Assembly: GCF_963678635.1 (NCBI RefSeq)
Contig: NC_087065.1
Coordinates: forward strand, 37,289,888 to 37,353,887
DNA from: Symsagittifera roscoffensis
Taxonomy: Eukaryota; Xenacoelomorpha; Acoela; Convolutidae
Length of the DNA: 64,000 nucleotides
Reading direction: 5' to 3'
Part shown: in pieces, positions 1-13,600 of the stretch
How the letters are laid out: each line of letters begins with the position of its first letter
How positions within the stretch are numbered: position 1 is the first letter of the stretch
The notes under the pieces: generated by a model
Database searches by the model: none
Told to the model about the DNA's origin: nothing
Seen by the model: the letters and a program-made list of their open reading frames with translations, nothing else
Made by a program: the position numbers and the translations under genes

Positions 1-3000
1 CTACCAGATAAAAAGGCGTTTCGAAAAACGGAACATTAACTCACAAAAAAACTAGGACAAAACCACGAACCCGAAAAAATTGCGAATTAATTTTTTTCGA
101 AAAGATAATTAGAACCTGAAACGGGCTTGACTTAAATACTACTTAAGTAACTACTTCGTTTTTATTTAGTACTTTAAGTTAAATTTTCAAGAAATTCAGC
201 ATGTCAGAAGAGATCCTCTGGAAGTGGAGACCCTGTGCCTTAAGTTAATTACGTGAAAAAAAGTCTAGTACCCGATTGCAATACTCTTGCTTATCGCAAG
301 GATAATCAAGTTTAGTCTGAAAAGCTTAGCGTTGAAAGAATTTTTTCTTAAAGCCAGCAAAAAATGTTTACGGAATTTTCCTAGGCGTTCCGAATTGCTA
401 AAAGGGCTTCAATGTGCTATGCAACTCAAACTCGCACGACGTGTTTTAGTGTTTCTTGGATTGGTGTAGAACAATTTTTCCCGAGCCAGAAGTTGTTTCA
501 CAAACAGACACAGACTGCTGTTCAAGAAGCAAAGTAGTTTCCTAGCTCCGTACCAATGCATATTTTGATCAAACTTTGAATTGATAAACAAACAAAAATT
601 GTTCCTATTTGTCCTCTTTTTTTGGAGGTCGGCCGGTCTGGAATAAGCGTGAAACTGACTTTATTAGATTTCATCCACAATTCGTCCACGCTTTCGGTGT
701 AAGTAAAAAAAATTAAAAAAAAGAAATTAGAAAAATACATTTCCAAATTTTTCATGGCATATTCAGAAAAGCTTCATTTATTCAAACAAGACTGCTCGTA
801 TATACGGGCAAAGCCCTGAATGTTCTGTCTGTCCCTTAATTCAAATCGAATAGATTTTGTGGGAAAAAAATATTGAAAAGCTATACATTTTGGACAATAT
901 CTAATTGTTAAACTTTGAGTCGTTCGAAATTCACACTACCAATTAGCAGCTAGCCTCAATTCAATTTGAAACGATTTTGTTGTGCGGGATAATTCGCCAC
1001 TCACAAATAATTAGCGTTATACGCTCTCAGCATTCTGAATAAACTCTTTAAAGCGCGGAAAATTTGGTCTAGAACACGAAAAACTAGCAATTTTCAAACC
1101 CCCAGAGCTTTACAGAAAATTATCGGAGATGCAGGGGCGGATTTGGGGGAGGTGGCGGACGCCCTCCCTCCCCCCCCCCCAAGGATTCGCTCCCCTCCCC
1201 AAGCAAATTTTGAAAAGAACTCAACCAAGCTTAACATTTGCAATCAAGAGGAGTATGATTTGCAAAAACGATGAAGAAAAGAGGATTTTCAAAAAAGATT
1301 CGCGAACGTGTCCAGAGTTGAGTCCTGTGGACAAAGTTGTTTACGGGAAAAAAGTAAGTATATTATCGGATTGCAAAAAACGAAAAAATGAAAAAAAAAC
1401 TCGAAACCAGACATGGTAAATTAACAAAGTTGTGAAGTTTCAGTTATAGTAAAACTTGTTTAAATTGGAACAAAACCCATGCTTTAAAAGTAAACCATTA
1501 GAAACCCTACCAGATAAAAAGGCGTTTCGAAAAACGGAACATTAACTCACAAAAAAACTAGGACAAAACCACGAACCCGAAAAAATTGCGAATTAATTTT
1601 TTTCGAAAAGATAATTAGAACCTGAAACGGGCTTGACTTAAATACTACTTAAGTAACTACTTCGTTTTTATTTAGTACTTTAAGTTAAATTTTCAAGAAA
1701 TTCAGCATGTCAGAAGCGATCCTCTGGAAGTGGAGATCCTGTGCCTTAAGTTAATTACGTGAAAAAAAGTCTAGTACCCGATTGCAATACTCTTGCTTAT
1801 CGCAAGGATAATCAAGTTTAGTCTGAAAAGCTTAGCGTTGAAAGAATTTTTTCTTCAAGCCAGCAAAAAATGTTTACGGAATTTTCCTAGGCGTTCCGAA
1901 TTGCTAAAAGGGCTTCAATGTGCTATGCAACTCAAACTCGCACGACGTGTTTTAGTGTTTCTTGGATTGGTGTAGAACAATTTTTCCCGAGCCAGAAGTT
2001 GTTTCACACTTTCCATGATCGATCACAAACAGACACAGACTGCTGTTCAAGAAGCAAAGTAGTTTCCTAGCTCCGTACCAATGCATATTTTGATGCATAT
2101 TTGATCCATCCGTACCAATGCATATTTTGACATAAACAAACAAAAATTGTTCCTATTTGTCCTCTTTTTTTTGGAGGTCGGCCGGTCTGGAATAAGCGTG
2201 AAACTGACTTTATTAGATTTCATCCACAATTCGTCCAAGCTTTCGGTGTAAGCAAAAAAAATTTAAAAAAAGAAATTAGAAAAATACATTTCCAAATTTT
2301 TCATGGCATATTCAGAAAAGCTTCATTTATTCAAACAAGACTGCTCGTATATACGGGCAAAGCCCTGAATGTTCTGTCTGTCCCTTAATTCAAATCGAAT
2401 AGTTTTTGTGGGAAAAAAATATTGAAAAGCTATACATTTTGGACAATATCTAATTGTTAAACTTTGAGTCGTTCGAAATTCACACTACCAATTAGCAGCT
2501 AGCCTCAATTCAATTTGAAACGATTTTGTTGTGCGGGATAATTCGCCACTCAAAAATAATTAGCGTTATACGCTCTCAGCATTCTGAATAAACTCTTTAA
2601 AGCGCGGAAAATTTGGTCTAGAACACGAAAAACTAGCAATTTTCAAACCCCCAGAGCTTTACAGAAAATTATCGGAGATGCAGGGGCGGATTTGGGGGAG
2701 GTGGCGGACGCCCTCCCTCCCCCCCCCCCCCCCAAGGATTCGCCCCCCTCCCCAAGCAAATTTTAAAAAGAACTCAACCAAGCTTAACATTTGCAATCAA
2801 GAGGAGTATGATTTGCAAAAACGATGAAGAAAAGAGGATTTTCAAAAAAGATTCGCGAACGTGTCCAGAGTTGAGTCCTGTGGACAAAGTTGTTTACGGG
2901 AAAAAAGTAAGTATATTATCGGATTGCAAAAAACGAAAAAATGAAAAAAAAAACTCGAAACCAGACATGGTAAATTAACAAAGTTGTGAAGTTTCAGTTA

Positions 3001-5127
3001 TAGTAAAACTTGTTTAAATTGGAACAAAACCCATGCTTTAAAAGTAAACCATTAGAAACCCTACCAGATAAAAAGGCGTTTCGAAAAACGGAACATTAAC
3101 TCACAAAAAAACTAGGACAAGCCCACGAACCCGAAAAAATTGCGAATTAATTTTTTTCGAAAAGATAATTAGAACCTGAAACGGGCTTGACTTAAATACT
3201 ACTTAAGTAACTACTTCGTTTTTATTTAGTACTTTAAGTTAAATTTTCAAGAAATTCAGCATGTCAGAAGAGATCCTCTGGAAGTGGAGACCCTGTGCCT
3301 TAAGTTAATTACGTGAAAAAAAGTCTAGTACCCGATTGCAATACTCTTGCTTATCGCAAGGATAATCAAGTTTAGTCTGAAAAGCTTAGCGTTGAAAGAA
3401 TTTTTTCTTCAAGCCAGCAAAAAATGTTTACGGAATTTTCCTAGGCGTTCCGAATTGCTAAAAGGGCTTCAATGTGCTATGCAACTCAAACTCGCACGAC
3501 GTGTTTTAGTGTTTCTTGGATTGGTGTAGAACAATTTTTCCCGAGCCAGAAGTTGTTTCACACTTTCCGTGATCGATCACAAACAGACACAGACTGCTGT
3601 TCAAGAAGCAAAGTAGTTTCCTAGCTCCGTACCAATGCATATTTTGATCAAACTTTGAATTGATAAACAAACAAAAATTGTTCCTATTTGTCCTCTTTTT
3701 TTGGAGGTCGGCCGGTCTGGAATAAGCGTGAAACTGACTTTATTAGATTTCATCCACAATTCGTCCACGCTTTCGGTGTAAGTAAAAAAAATTAAAAAAA
3801 AGAAATTAGAAAAATACATTTCCAAATTTTTCATGGCATATTCAGAAAAGCTTCATTTATTCAAACAAGACTGCTCGTATATACGGGCAAAGCCCGGAAT
3901 GTTCTGTCTGTCCCTTAATTCAAATCGAATAGTTTTTGTGGGAAAAAAATATTGAAAAGCTATACATTTTGGACAATATCTAATTGTTAAACTTTGAGTC
4001 GTTCGAAATTCACACTACCAATTAGCAGCTAGCCTCAATTCAATTTGAAACGATTTTGTTGTGCGGGATAATTCGCCACTCACAAATAATTAGCGTTATA
4101 CGCTCTCAGCATTCTGAATAAACTCTTTAAAGCGCGGAAAATTTGGTCTAGAACACGAAAAACTAGCAATTTTCAAACCCCCAGAGCTTTACAGAAAATT
4201 ATCGGAGATGCAGGGGCGGATTTGGGGGAGGTGGCGGACGTCTTCCCTCCCCCCCCCCAAGGATTCGCTCCCCTCCCCAAGCAAATTTTGAAAAGAACTC
4301 AACCAAGCTTAACATTTGCAAACAAGAGGAGTATGATTTGCAAAAACGATGAAGAAAAGAGGATTTTCAAAAAAGATTCGCGAACGTGTCCAGAGTTGAG
4401 TCCTGTGGACAAAGTTGTTTACGGGAAAAAAGTAAGTATATTATCGGATTGCAAAAAACGAAAAAATGAAAAAAAAACTCGAAACCAGACATGGTAAATT
4501 AACAAAGTTGTGAAGTTTCAGTTATAGTAAAACTTGTTTAAATTGGAACAAAACCCATGCTTTAAAAGTAAACCATTAGAAACCCTACCAGATAAAAAGG
4601 CGTTTCGAAAAACGGAACATTAACTCACAAAAAAACGAGGACAAGCCCACGAACCCGAAAAAATTGCGAATTAATTTTTTTCGAAAAGATAATTAGAACC
4701 TGAAACGGGCTTGACTTAAATACTACTTAAGTAACTACTTCGTTTTTATTTAGTACTTTAAGTTAAATTTTCAAGAAATTCAGCATGTCAGAAGAGATCC
4801 TCTGGAAGTGGAGACCCTGTGCCTTAAGTTAATTACGTGAAAAAAAGTCTAGTACCCGATTGCAATACTCTTGCTTATCGCAAGGATAATCAAGTTTAGT
4901 CTGAAAAGCTTAGCGTTGAAAGAATTTTTTCTTAAAGCCAGCAAAAAATGTTTACGGAATTTTCCTAGGCGTTCCGAATTGCTAAAAGGGCTTCAATGTG
5001 CTATGCAACTCAAACTCGCACGACGTGTTTTAGTGTTTCTTGGATTGGTGTAGAACAATTTTTCCCGAGCCAGAAGTTGTTTCACAAACAGACACAGACT
5101 GCTGTTCAAGAAGCAAAGTAGTTTCCT
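1..5127. repeat. ~1.5 kb satellite array, 3.4 copies, cut by window edge
   Basis: The same sequence restarts at 1, 1507, 3061 and 4585 (periods 1506, 1554 and 1524), and the last copy breaks off near 5127. Copies differ by scattered substitutions and small indels, such as extra bases around 2005-2130 in the second unit and a variable C-run. The short ORFs inside (a 60-codon one recurs in each unit) have no codon-like conservation and are taken as chance. Each unit contains a G/C-rich stretch (for example 1131-1205) that resembles the end of the hAT-type MITE at 5706. The array probably continues to the left of the window. Confidence 0.95.
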
Positions 5128-5697
5128 CAATGGGGAATAAAAAATTTTTGTTGAAAATTATTATTTCGATCGGTGAAAATTGACTGAATCAAAAAAACCA
5201 CACCGAGCATAAATATTCCGTTTTCTTCGAAAGTCGGAACAAAAAAGTCTTTTTCGAATGTAGTTTTAAATAACAACTGAGCAGACAGAACAAAGCTCTC
5301 ATCTATTTGACCGCTATGTAATTACTTTTTTTTGAGGAAAAATAATTAGAAATAGGATCTTGGAAACTATTTTCCCCTACTATACCTAGTAAAGAAATTC
5401 CATCCCTATGAGAGGTCTTTGCAAGAATCTTTGCGATAGGGGAGGAAATATTAAACAAGACCCGAAACCGCATCGAAATGAATCGTATATCTTTAGTATC
5501 CTCAAGCCCTTTTTGTTTTCTTGCAATTACCAGAGCCTGACGTCACCAACTAGCCACATTTGGGCAGTAAACTATTGAGTCCTGCCTTTGCTATCTAGAA
5601 ACACTAGAAGAGTAATTTTTAATTAATGATTGCGGTGTGCGTTATACCGTAAACAGGAACGATCAAATCTGAGCGTTAACGAACATTAAAATTAAAT
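5128..5697. other. Unique AT-rich sequence, no gene seen
   Basis: This stretch lies between the satellite array and the MITE. I see no ORF with coding character, no RNA gene and no repeat structure. Confidence 0.6.
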
Positions 5698-5705
5698 AGT
5701 AAAAT

Positions 5706-6093
5706 CAGTAGCGGATTTAGGGGGTGGGGGCGTGGTGCGGACGCCCTATTCAGGGATTCGACCCCCAGCCGACCCAAAGGGTCCCCCCTTTGTACTATTT
5801 TGAGATAACTATTTTTGGTGACGGACCCTAAATCTTTTCTAAAGGCGCCTTTGGCGCCAATATATACCAATTTTGAGAGGGGAGCGCGCGCCAAAAAACG
5901 CAATTTTTTGGTCAAAATTTTCCACAAAGTGCCCAAAAACGCCGTCAAATTAGGGTCTTTATAGTATTTGGAAGACCTCAGAAAATCAAAAAATCAATTT
6001 GGTCGACCTAAAAAAAAGGTCGACAAAATTCTCAAAATTTTTTTGAAAATCCTCCCCCACCCCCCCCTCAAGAAATTCTTAGATCCGCGCCTG
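5706..6093. mobile_element. hAT-type MITE with 8 bp target duplication
   Basis: The element starts CAGTAGCGGATTTAGGGGG and ends ...AGATCCGCGCCTG, imperfect terminal inverted repeats of the CAG-n-GGCGGAT type common in hAT transposons. It is flanked on both sides by AGTAAAAT (5698-5705 and 6094-6101), an exact 8 bp direct duplication, the size made by hAT transposases. It is 388 bp long and has no transposase ORF, so it is non-autonomous. The 90-codon minus ORF across it is not coding. A truncated relative lies at 20363-20665, and the related G/C-rich motif occurs in each 1.5 kb satellite unit. Confidence 0.85.
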
Positions 6094-6152
6094 AGTAAAA
6101 TGCAAAACTTATATGCTGTTTCTTGATATTCTTTTTTGAAATACGCGGAGTT

Positions 6153-7465
6153 TTATACATATATCCTAGGATAATATGGAGACTTTGAATCATATCGCTG
6201 GGACTTAAGTCGGCTAATGTATCCCAGAACTGACATTTGGGCCCTGGTGCAAAATGGTGCAGTGATAATCATGAGCTCATTGTATTTTCCCGCTGGAATG
6301 ACTAAATCTTCAGTTACAGTACCCAGTCTTCTTGCCACGCAGTGCTCGTCCATTTTTGAGCTCAAATTGCGAAAAACTTCCAGCTCTTCGTAGAAATTAG
6401 GAATGGCAGCTATTTTTTTCCATAATGTTCGATTAAACGTATCAAAGAGTAAATAATCGGCTGGAGCGTACTTCATGTATTGATTTTCTAATCTCTCTTC
6501 CTCTTGTAAGTTTTGGCTTTCCTTAGGACCAAATACATATTTTCGGGAAACATTTTTGATTTTGATCAAAATGTCTCGCATGTTGAGGCAAAACTGATGA
6601 CGTAACACTATCATACTCTCGTCGAAGTAGTCTGAGACCATAACTAACGACAATTTATCAGCCAGTTTTTCACAAAGTCGTGTGGCTCATCAATGTCATT
6701 TTGGAAGCCGAAGTCAAACGTCATTGTGTTTTTATAGAACGGTCTCTTCAATTTTCTGAAGAAATCCTCTGGATTTTCAAGGTACCTTCGAAACGTTTCG
6801 TTAATCGGAATATTCCATTCAGCATTCATTTTCTTGGCGATTGCGAAGTAGTTGAAAAAGGACTTGAAATGATGAAATGGCTGGCGAACAACTGATATCA
6901 ATTTGTAGTCTGGCTCCATAAACTTATCCCATGTTTCCGGAGCATACATCATGTGAAGTATTTGCATGTCGAACTTTTTATTTTTCTTTCTCGAATGGTA
7001 AAAATTGCCGGGAGGGTAAGGCCAGTTTAAATTCCACTGGCCAGTTGGCAATGGCACCTCTAAACTATTCTCTTCAGCAAGACGCATCAAATGTGCTGAT
7101 ATTGTGTCGCTCGCACATTTGTGAGTCTTGACGAAAGCCAGTCTGTAAAAAGGTTCCTCACACTGCGGAAATTTCACTGACCATTTGTGCAGAAGAGGCA
7201 AATCGACCACCTCTCTTTCTCTTCCCGCATAATCTGCCGAGGGGTAATCTTCTGTTTTGACGTTTGCGTATATCTCAGAGATTGCCGCTTCTTTAACTGA
7301 TTCAAAGTTGGTTTTTCTTGGACTAAATTCTGGCTTAATTATTCCCGAGTTGGCATCAGTGAAACTTGTACTGGCGGTCCAAGGAGTTTTGGTGATAAGG
7401 TATCCCGCTATACCCAGCAGGCAAATGCCATTCAAAATTTGCAGTACTTTGGCGGAGCTGGCCAT
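6153..7465 (-). CDS. Galactose-3-O-sulfotransferase-like protein, one frameshift
   Basis: This predicted Golgi type II membrane enzyme would transfer sulfate from PAPS to the 3-OH of galactose on glycolipid or glycoprotein (Gal3ST / cerebroside sulfotransferase family). The start is the ATG at 7465: a short cytoplasmic tail is followed by a hydrophobic anchor at residues ~7-24. The 5'-phosphosulfate loop FVKTHKCASDT is at ~111-121 and the 3'-phosphate site VVRQPFHHFKSFF at ~192-204. The conserved DYFDES...LRHQFC segment follows in a second frame (6653-6153). The frames shift near 6670, close to a run of five T (A on the coding strand), so the coding region is a single exon of about 435 codons with one indel. 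This is either a sequencing error or a recent null allele. The family call is firm; the exact acceptor substrate cannot be told. Confidence 0.85.
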
Positions 7466-9850
7466 TATAAAGCTGAGTTAACGAAAGCAAACGAATGCAG
7501 TCAGTTATTAGGATAATTGAGCAGCTGCTGAAAAATTCTTTTGGTCGATTTCAATAAGGTCAGGCCAAGGTCAATTGATGAAACTTTAGTTTCAGAAAGC
7601 AGTTCTTTTTCTCAACTACGTGCATCAGCTAAATTATAAGGCAATTTGAGATCAAATTTGTCAGCAGAATATCAAGCGTCAAAATTGAGAAAATAATTAG
7701 CACAATATGAGAAGCTGCAAACCAAAAGCCTGTTATCGAATAAACCAGACAAGTAAACTTAGAAAATCAGATAAAAATATACGTGTTTATTTAAATATGA
7801 ACCCGGAAGGATATATTTGATAAAATACACAGGCTGTCGTAAAATTAAAGAAAGCGTAACCAGCAAGGGAAAAGATTCGTGATGATATGGAAAATTTATT
7901 AAGAGGCCTACTTGACAGAAAAATTTTAATAAACTACTTAAACTCAAACAAGACAGCAAATTAAGGAAGCTAAATCGCAATATGTTGTTTGTTCTTTTAT
8001 TGACAACTAAAAAATTTTGCGCCTTTTCCTCGAACGATATTTAGTTAAGGCTTTGTAGTGATACATTTGTTGCGTTAGTTCATGCTTGGATGAAGATGAT
8101 AACCAAAGGAAATAAAGCATCAACTTTTAACAATTTAAAGTAAAACCTTAGTAAAACATAATCAATTTTGCGATAACAAGTTAATCTACAGGAAACTACT
8201 GTTCGTGTAAATTGGGACTGACTTTTTGATGTTTAAGACAAACTGGTACACCATTGTATATATTCATACAAGAAGAAGGTATTTCATTTCCTAGTTGCTG
8301 ACGTTTGTTTTTTCTATGACGAGTTGGGTAAAAAAATAAATGTAAACAATTTCGAACCTCATCGTTATTCATTCATTGCCTACGCGTGCTTAGAGCGACA
8401 GTAACTGTGACTGCCTTTTCAAAGTCGACTCTGGTGGAAAAGCGTGACGGGGGATTTTTTCAAACGAGCACGTAGTTTTTATCTCCCGGGATTCAGAAAT
8501 TTCTATGGCAGTATCTATGATGGTAAGCAATTTAGAGGCAATTAGAATATTCAAAATTCTAGCAACTCAATCGATGAACGAAACAACTTGAAAAATGAAA
8601 TAAATAAATCTTCTATCCCTTTTTCACCGTACTTTAGCCAAGGCAACTCGCAGAGTACTAAACATAGTGAAAACTAATCTTTCCTGTTTCCGCAGATGAA
8701 AAAATGAGAACAAAAATGTTTAAACGTCAAATTCCTGCCATCGGTTGTAAGGTAAAATTATTCTTCGTTGATTTATAATCAGTTTAACATTGAAAATCAC
8801 ACCATTGTAATGGTATTAGACACGCGCTGCAGAAAGTCATGAAAAGAAAGAAAACAACACGAAACGAAACAGTTTTTTTTTAATTTTCAGAGCCAAAAAC
8901 ACAAGATACAAAACTAATGCACGTAACAACAGTACAACATATCACATCTGTTTTTGACTTACATTTCATCTGTGCGTCAGTCTGAAATTTCAGTTCAAAT
9001 TTTGTTCTTTGGCCTAAAGCGGGACAGAAGATTTTGACTTATAAGAGACCCTCAAATAAGCCCATTCTAAAAGTTCCCTTTTTCTGGAGCAGCGCTGAAC
9101 AAGATTCCCGTTTGAATTTCTTGACCGCCTTTCCGGGACATTGTTAATTCAGTTATAACGAGTAACTTCATTACGTTGAAACTATCTCTGCTTCTGAGTT
9201 AAACTTGCGCTGAAGCTCGTACAGAATAGGCAGCGCTGAGTTCTGAGGGTTAGTCTCGATTTCTTTCCCCAGCAAGGATGCAATACTAAAACAGATTAAC
9301 GCTTTCAAATCATATAGAAGAAAAAATATATCTCGTTCCAATTAAGTTCCACTCAAAAAATATAATTTTATTCCAAAGAATTTCCACTATAAAGTTCCGC
9401 ATAATTGGCATTTATAAACAGAGCTCTGACATTAAAAATCCTTAACCTTATTAGAAAAGTTTAGCCATCGTTTATTGTACATTATCAATAAAACCGCAGA
9501 TGGTAATAACAATATTATAATCACAATAAACATCAAAAATAATGAATTGTTTCCAAACGATATCTAGTTCCAGTAATTTATAATAATTTCCAACATCAAA
9601 TCTACATACTTTGGGAGAACACCGATAGACCATTACCGCCCATTATCAGGTGTCTCATTAAGCGGAGAAAAATAAAATGTTTTACTTCTTAGGTACAACG
9701 AATCTTTCGATTTATCAAAATATGTTAAATTTACATCATATCATCTACACACCTCCCTTCATCTTTCCCTTTTATTTCTCGAGTAGTAGATCGTACTACC
9801 CAGAGCCATCGAAAACAAACTCTTCACTTTAACAGAAAAAGAAGCATTTG
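7466..9850. other. AT-rich intergenic DNA, no gene seen
   Basis: About 2.4 kb of AT-rich sequence upstream of the sulfotransferase. Its ORFs are short and low-complexity on both strands, and no repeat family or RNA gene is recognised. The sulfotransferase promoter must lie at its left end, but no TATA or initiator is convincing. Confidence 0.5.
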
Positions 9851-9859
9851 CAAAAGAGT

Positions 9860-10280
9860 CAATAACAAAAGTAAACAGAAAAAAATACCGACTTGTTTTT
9901 TGAAAAAAAAAATCGAAACTGTCAAATTTCAAAAAAATAGATGGCCTAAAAACTTTCAAGAACAATTCAATTATTATTGACACTTTTGATAGTAATAACA
10001 CAATTGGAGAAAGCTGGATAAAGGATTAAAATTGCTGGAAAATCTGAACATTTAATTCCACTTTCGAAACTAGAAGTTTTTTGTGAAATTTTCAATTTTG
10101 CTGGGAGTTCGCCTTCCTTTTAAGAATGGAAATTAACTCAAAAAGAAACCGAAAGTCAAACTTTGAAAAAGTAATTTTGAGCCTGAACAAATTTGAAGAC
10201 TTTTCCTGAAAAACGAAAAACAAATCATCACGACCTATTTAAGAGTCTGAACTGATTACGTCTCAAATGGCATAATTCCC
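9860..10280. repeat. Diverged older copy of part of the 2.39 kb tandem unit
   Basis: Several blocks recur in order in the younger units. Examples are the atagatg...aacaattca block near 9940, the aaagctggat block near 10010, the TTCGCCTTCCTTTTAA block near 10110, and the ATCATCACGAC...AAGAGTCTGAACT block near 10226. Their counterparts lie near 11500, 11580, 11705 and 12093. Identity is clearly lower than between the two adjacent units, so the array is older than its last duplication. Confidence 0.6.
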
Positions 10281-10675
10281 AAATGGAATAAAACTGAGAA
10301 GTTTCCCAAATGGCGTAATTCCCATGCAACAATTGCATTGCAAAATATTTTGAGAGGATCTTTGTTTAGTGATCAAGGTGTGAAAAGTAGCAAAGTTGTC
10401 AATTCAAGTGTTGTTTGACATTATCTCGAAAAAACTTTAAGAACCCTTATCAAAAGCATAAGTTGTTAGTAATTAGTTTTGTGGGATCAATTTATCCAGT
10501 AAAACTGCCAGGTAACATTTTTTGGAAGCTATAAATTCAAATTTTGTTCACACATCTTGTCGTTCCTAAAAAAAGGAGAAACAAATGTTGAAAAAGCTTT
10601 TGATTGTCATGGAAATTTTGAAATTTATGCCATTTGAGAAAAAGTCTGTTTTTATGCCATTTGGGAGTTATGCTT
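10265..10675. repeat. Short inverted-repeat element with CAAATGGCATAA arms
   Basis: The left arm (10262-10320) has TCAAATGGCATAA and CCCAAATGG motifs. The right arm (10624-10672) carries them reversed (TTATGCCATTTGGGAG and ATGCCATTTGAG). The spacing of about 300 bp and AT-rich interior suggest a decayed MITE or foldback. No target duplication is certain, and the right end touches the start of the 2.39 kb tandem unit. Confidence 0.4.
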
Positions 10676-13600
10676 GAATTTCAGATGCAAAAAAAAAACA
10701 ATTTTTATAACTTTCAAACCAAACAGAATGCCTATTAAAATCACCAAAAAAACTCATCAAAAAAGTTATTAACTCATTTTAGAAGTATTCGGAAACGAAA
10801 ATATAACGAATCCTATGTTAAAATAGCAAAATGTTGAAACATTTACAAAAATTATCAGATTGATGTCTTAGAAAAAAAATACGCTTAAAACAAAGAGCTA
10901 AAATTTAATCAGTGAAACCTTAAAATATTTCGATTTAATTTTGAATTATTTGAACAGAAACTCAAACTTAAACTCGACTTGAAACTGCATCGAAAACCAA
11001 ATCGTGAAAAGATATATTTGAGCGGGAACAAATTTTAAGAATTTTCCGAAAAAACACGACTAAAACAAATGTTTTGTCATTTCGTTCATTTCCACTGAAT
11101 AAGATATTTCATGAATTTTGTACATAATTCTACTGGAAGATTTTAAATAAACTACCTCACTGGATACTGAAGGCTTTTTTACGAAACAGGATTTTGCCCC
11201 GCAAAACAACTGGCGCTAAACTTATCGATGTACGAAACACGAAAAACAGAAACTTGTAGTTGTATCTCGATCAAAAATTGGCCACCAATCGTATTGAAAA
11301 TTTGGAATAAAAAACATAATCAAGTGACAAATCCAAGCATAACACTAAAAAGGAAAGAGGCGAAAATGCAAACATAGCATACAGTTGTTGTTTGCAATTG
11401 TTGTTTGCGACCAGACAGTTGGAACAGTCCATAAACGCAATTAAACAGAAAAAAAAGCAATTGTTTCTTTTAAAATCTCAACATTTGAATTTCGACGAAA
11501 AATAGATGCCTTTAAAGCTTTATGAATTTTTAGAACAATTCATTTTTAGCAATTTCTCAATAAAATTGACCCAATTTGAGAAAACTGGATCAATAAGTAA
11601 ATTTTAAATTCGCTGGGAAATCTGAAAATTAAATTCCACCTTCGAAATTTAAGTTGATCACGTCTTTTGTGACCTTTACCCTTTCGCTAATCGACAGTGG
11701 AGTTTGCCTTCCTTTTAACAAAGAAAATGAACGACAGAGGAGTTTGCCTTCCTTTTAACAAAGGAAATGAACGGAACTTTTGCGAAAAATTGAACTTCAG
11801 TCTGAACAAATTTTAAGACTTTTCCTGAAAAAAAAATGAAGAAGATGAAGATCAATTGAGCAATCTCCCCTCCCTCCTCCTTCTGATCGATTGAGCTATC
11901 ATTTCTTCGAAGTAAACAGGTTACCAGGGTGAGTTTTCTGACCTCAAAAAATTATGCCAAAAAACGCTACAGCATCTTATTAATGTTTGCAATTGCACAT
12001 TTTTCTTCAAACAAAACAGGAAAAAGCCAGTTAAATATGTGAATAATTAAACATCGAATAATGTGGGAGATTACTCAATTGATCCAAAAAAAATCATCAC
12101 GACATATATAAGAGTCTGAACTACATTCATTGACTCCTAATAAAAGCTTAAAGCAGCCTCGGTAGACTAAAAAAAGGAAAAGCAAAACTTTCTGGCCACG
12201 TGTTCGAACAAACAGCTTTAGGTTCATATACACTTGCCGTAGCACCTGTTCCATCCTGCCTAAAAATACCAGACTAGTCACATATACTATCTTGGTAAAC
12301 AAACGGCATCAATGATTGCGTTTTCTTTCAGCATATTGATCAAATAAATGTACACAGAAAATCATTACAAAATGTACAAGGGAGCCTAAAAAACCCTTTG
12401 CAAAAACCACCGCGTTTCAAATTTCCCCATCCTACGTTTCAAATATTCCATTTTTCCAAATGTCTGAAGTGATATTATGGCTGAATGCGTGATGTTACGA
12501 TGTAAGATATGAATCACAAATGTGTTCACATCAGTTAAATTGGGTGGTGCATCGACTAGTATAAAAATCGAAGCACTAAACACATATTCAGTCAAAATTT
12601 TAAAAAATCTATTCAGAAGCAAGTATATAGATCAGTTTTTTCCCGTTGGATCAGCGATCATGTTGGATTCAAAGCAATCAGTTCCGGGTGTGACTGATCA
12701 AGCTTCATGTGTTAAAAAATTTTATGCTGGTTGATTGCTCAGTTCCCCGATTTTCTATTTTCAAAAGATTATGATCGTTGTTTTGTATTTTTGAGAAAAA
12801 AAGCTATCAATATTATGCTAGTCAATACATTTTCATGTTTTCAAACTTTTACGCTAGTCGCGCTTTAAATTGTTCCCCATGCATAATTCCATTACATAAC
12901 GACAATGGCAAATTAGTTTTTCAAAACAGAAATTCAAATGAAACAGTTTTCAAAGTGAAAAGAGCCAATAAGGAAAAAGAGCTAGCAGAGAGGTGAATCT
13001 GACAGTGCAAAAGGGTAAATGGAGTTTTAAAATTGCAAAAAAGTTAATAAGCTTTCAAATGCTTGAATTTCAGATGCAAAAAAAAAACAATTTTTATAAC
13101 TTTCAAACCAAACAGAATGCCTATTAAAATCACCAAAAAAACTCGTCAAAAAAGTTATTAACTCATTTTAGAAGTATTCGGAAACGAAAATATAACGAAT
13201 CCTATGTTAAAATAGCAAAATGTTGAAACATTTACAAAAATTATCAGATTGATGTCTTAGAAAAAAAAATACGCTTAAAACAAAGAGCTAAAATTTAATC
13301 AGTGAAACCTTAAAATATTTCGAGTTAATTTTGAATTATTTGAACAGAAACTCAAACTTAAACTCGACTCGAAACTGCATCGAAAACCAAATCGTGAAAA
13401 GATATATTTGAGCGGGAACAAATTTTAAGACTTTTCCGAAAAAACACGACTAAAACAAATGTTTTGTCATTTCGTTCATTTCCACTGAATAAGATATTTC
13501 ATGAATTTTGTACATAATTCTACTGGAAGATTTTAAATAAACTACCTCACTGGATACCGAAGGCTTTTTTACGAAACAGGATTTTGCCCCGCAAAACAAC

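Noticed and set aside
287-469. 60-codon ORF repeated in each satellite unit
   Set aside because: Conserved only because the units are duplicates; no known protein features.
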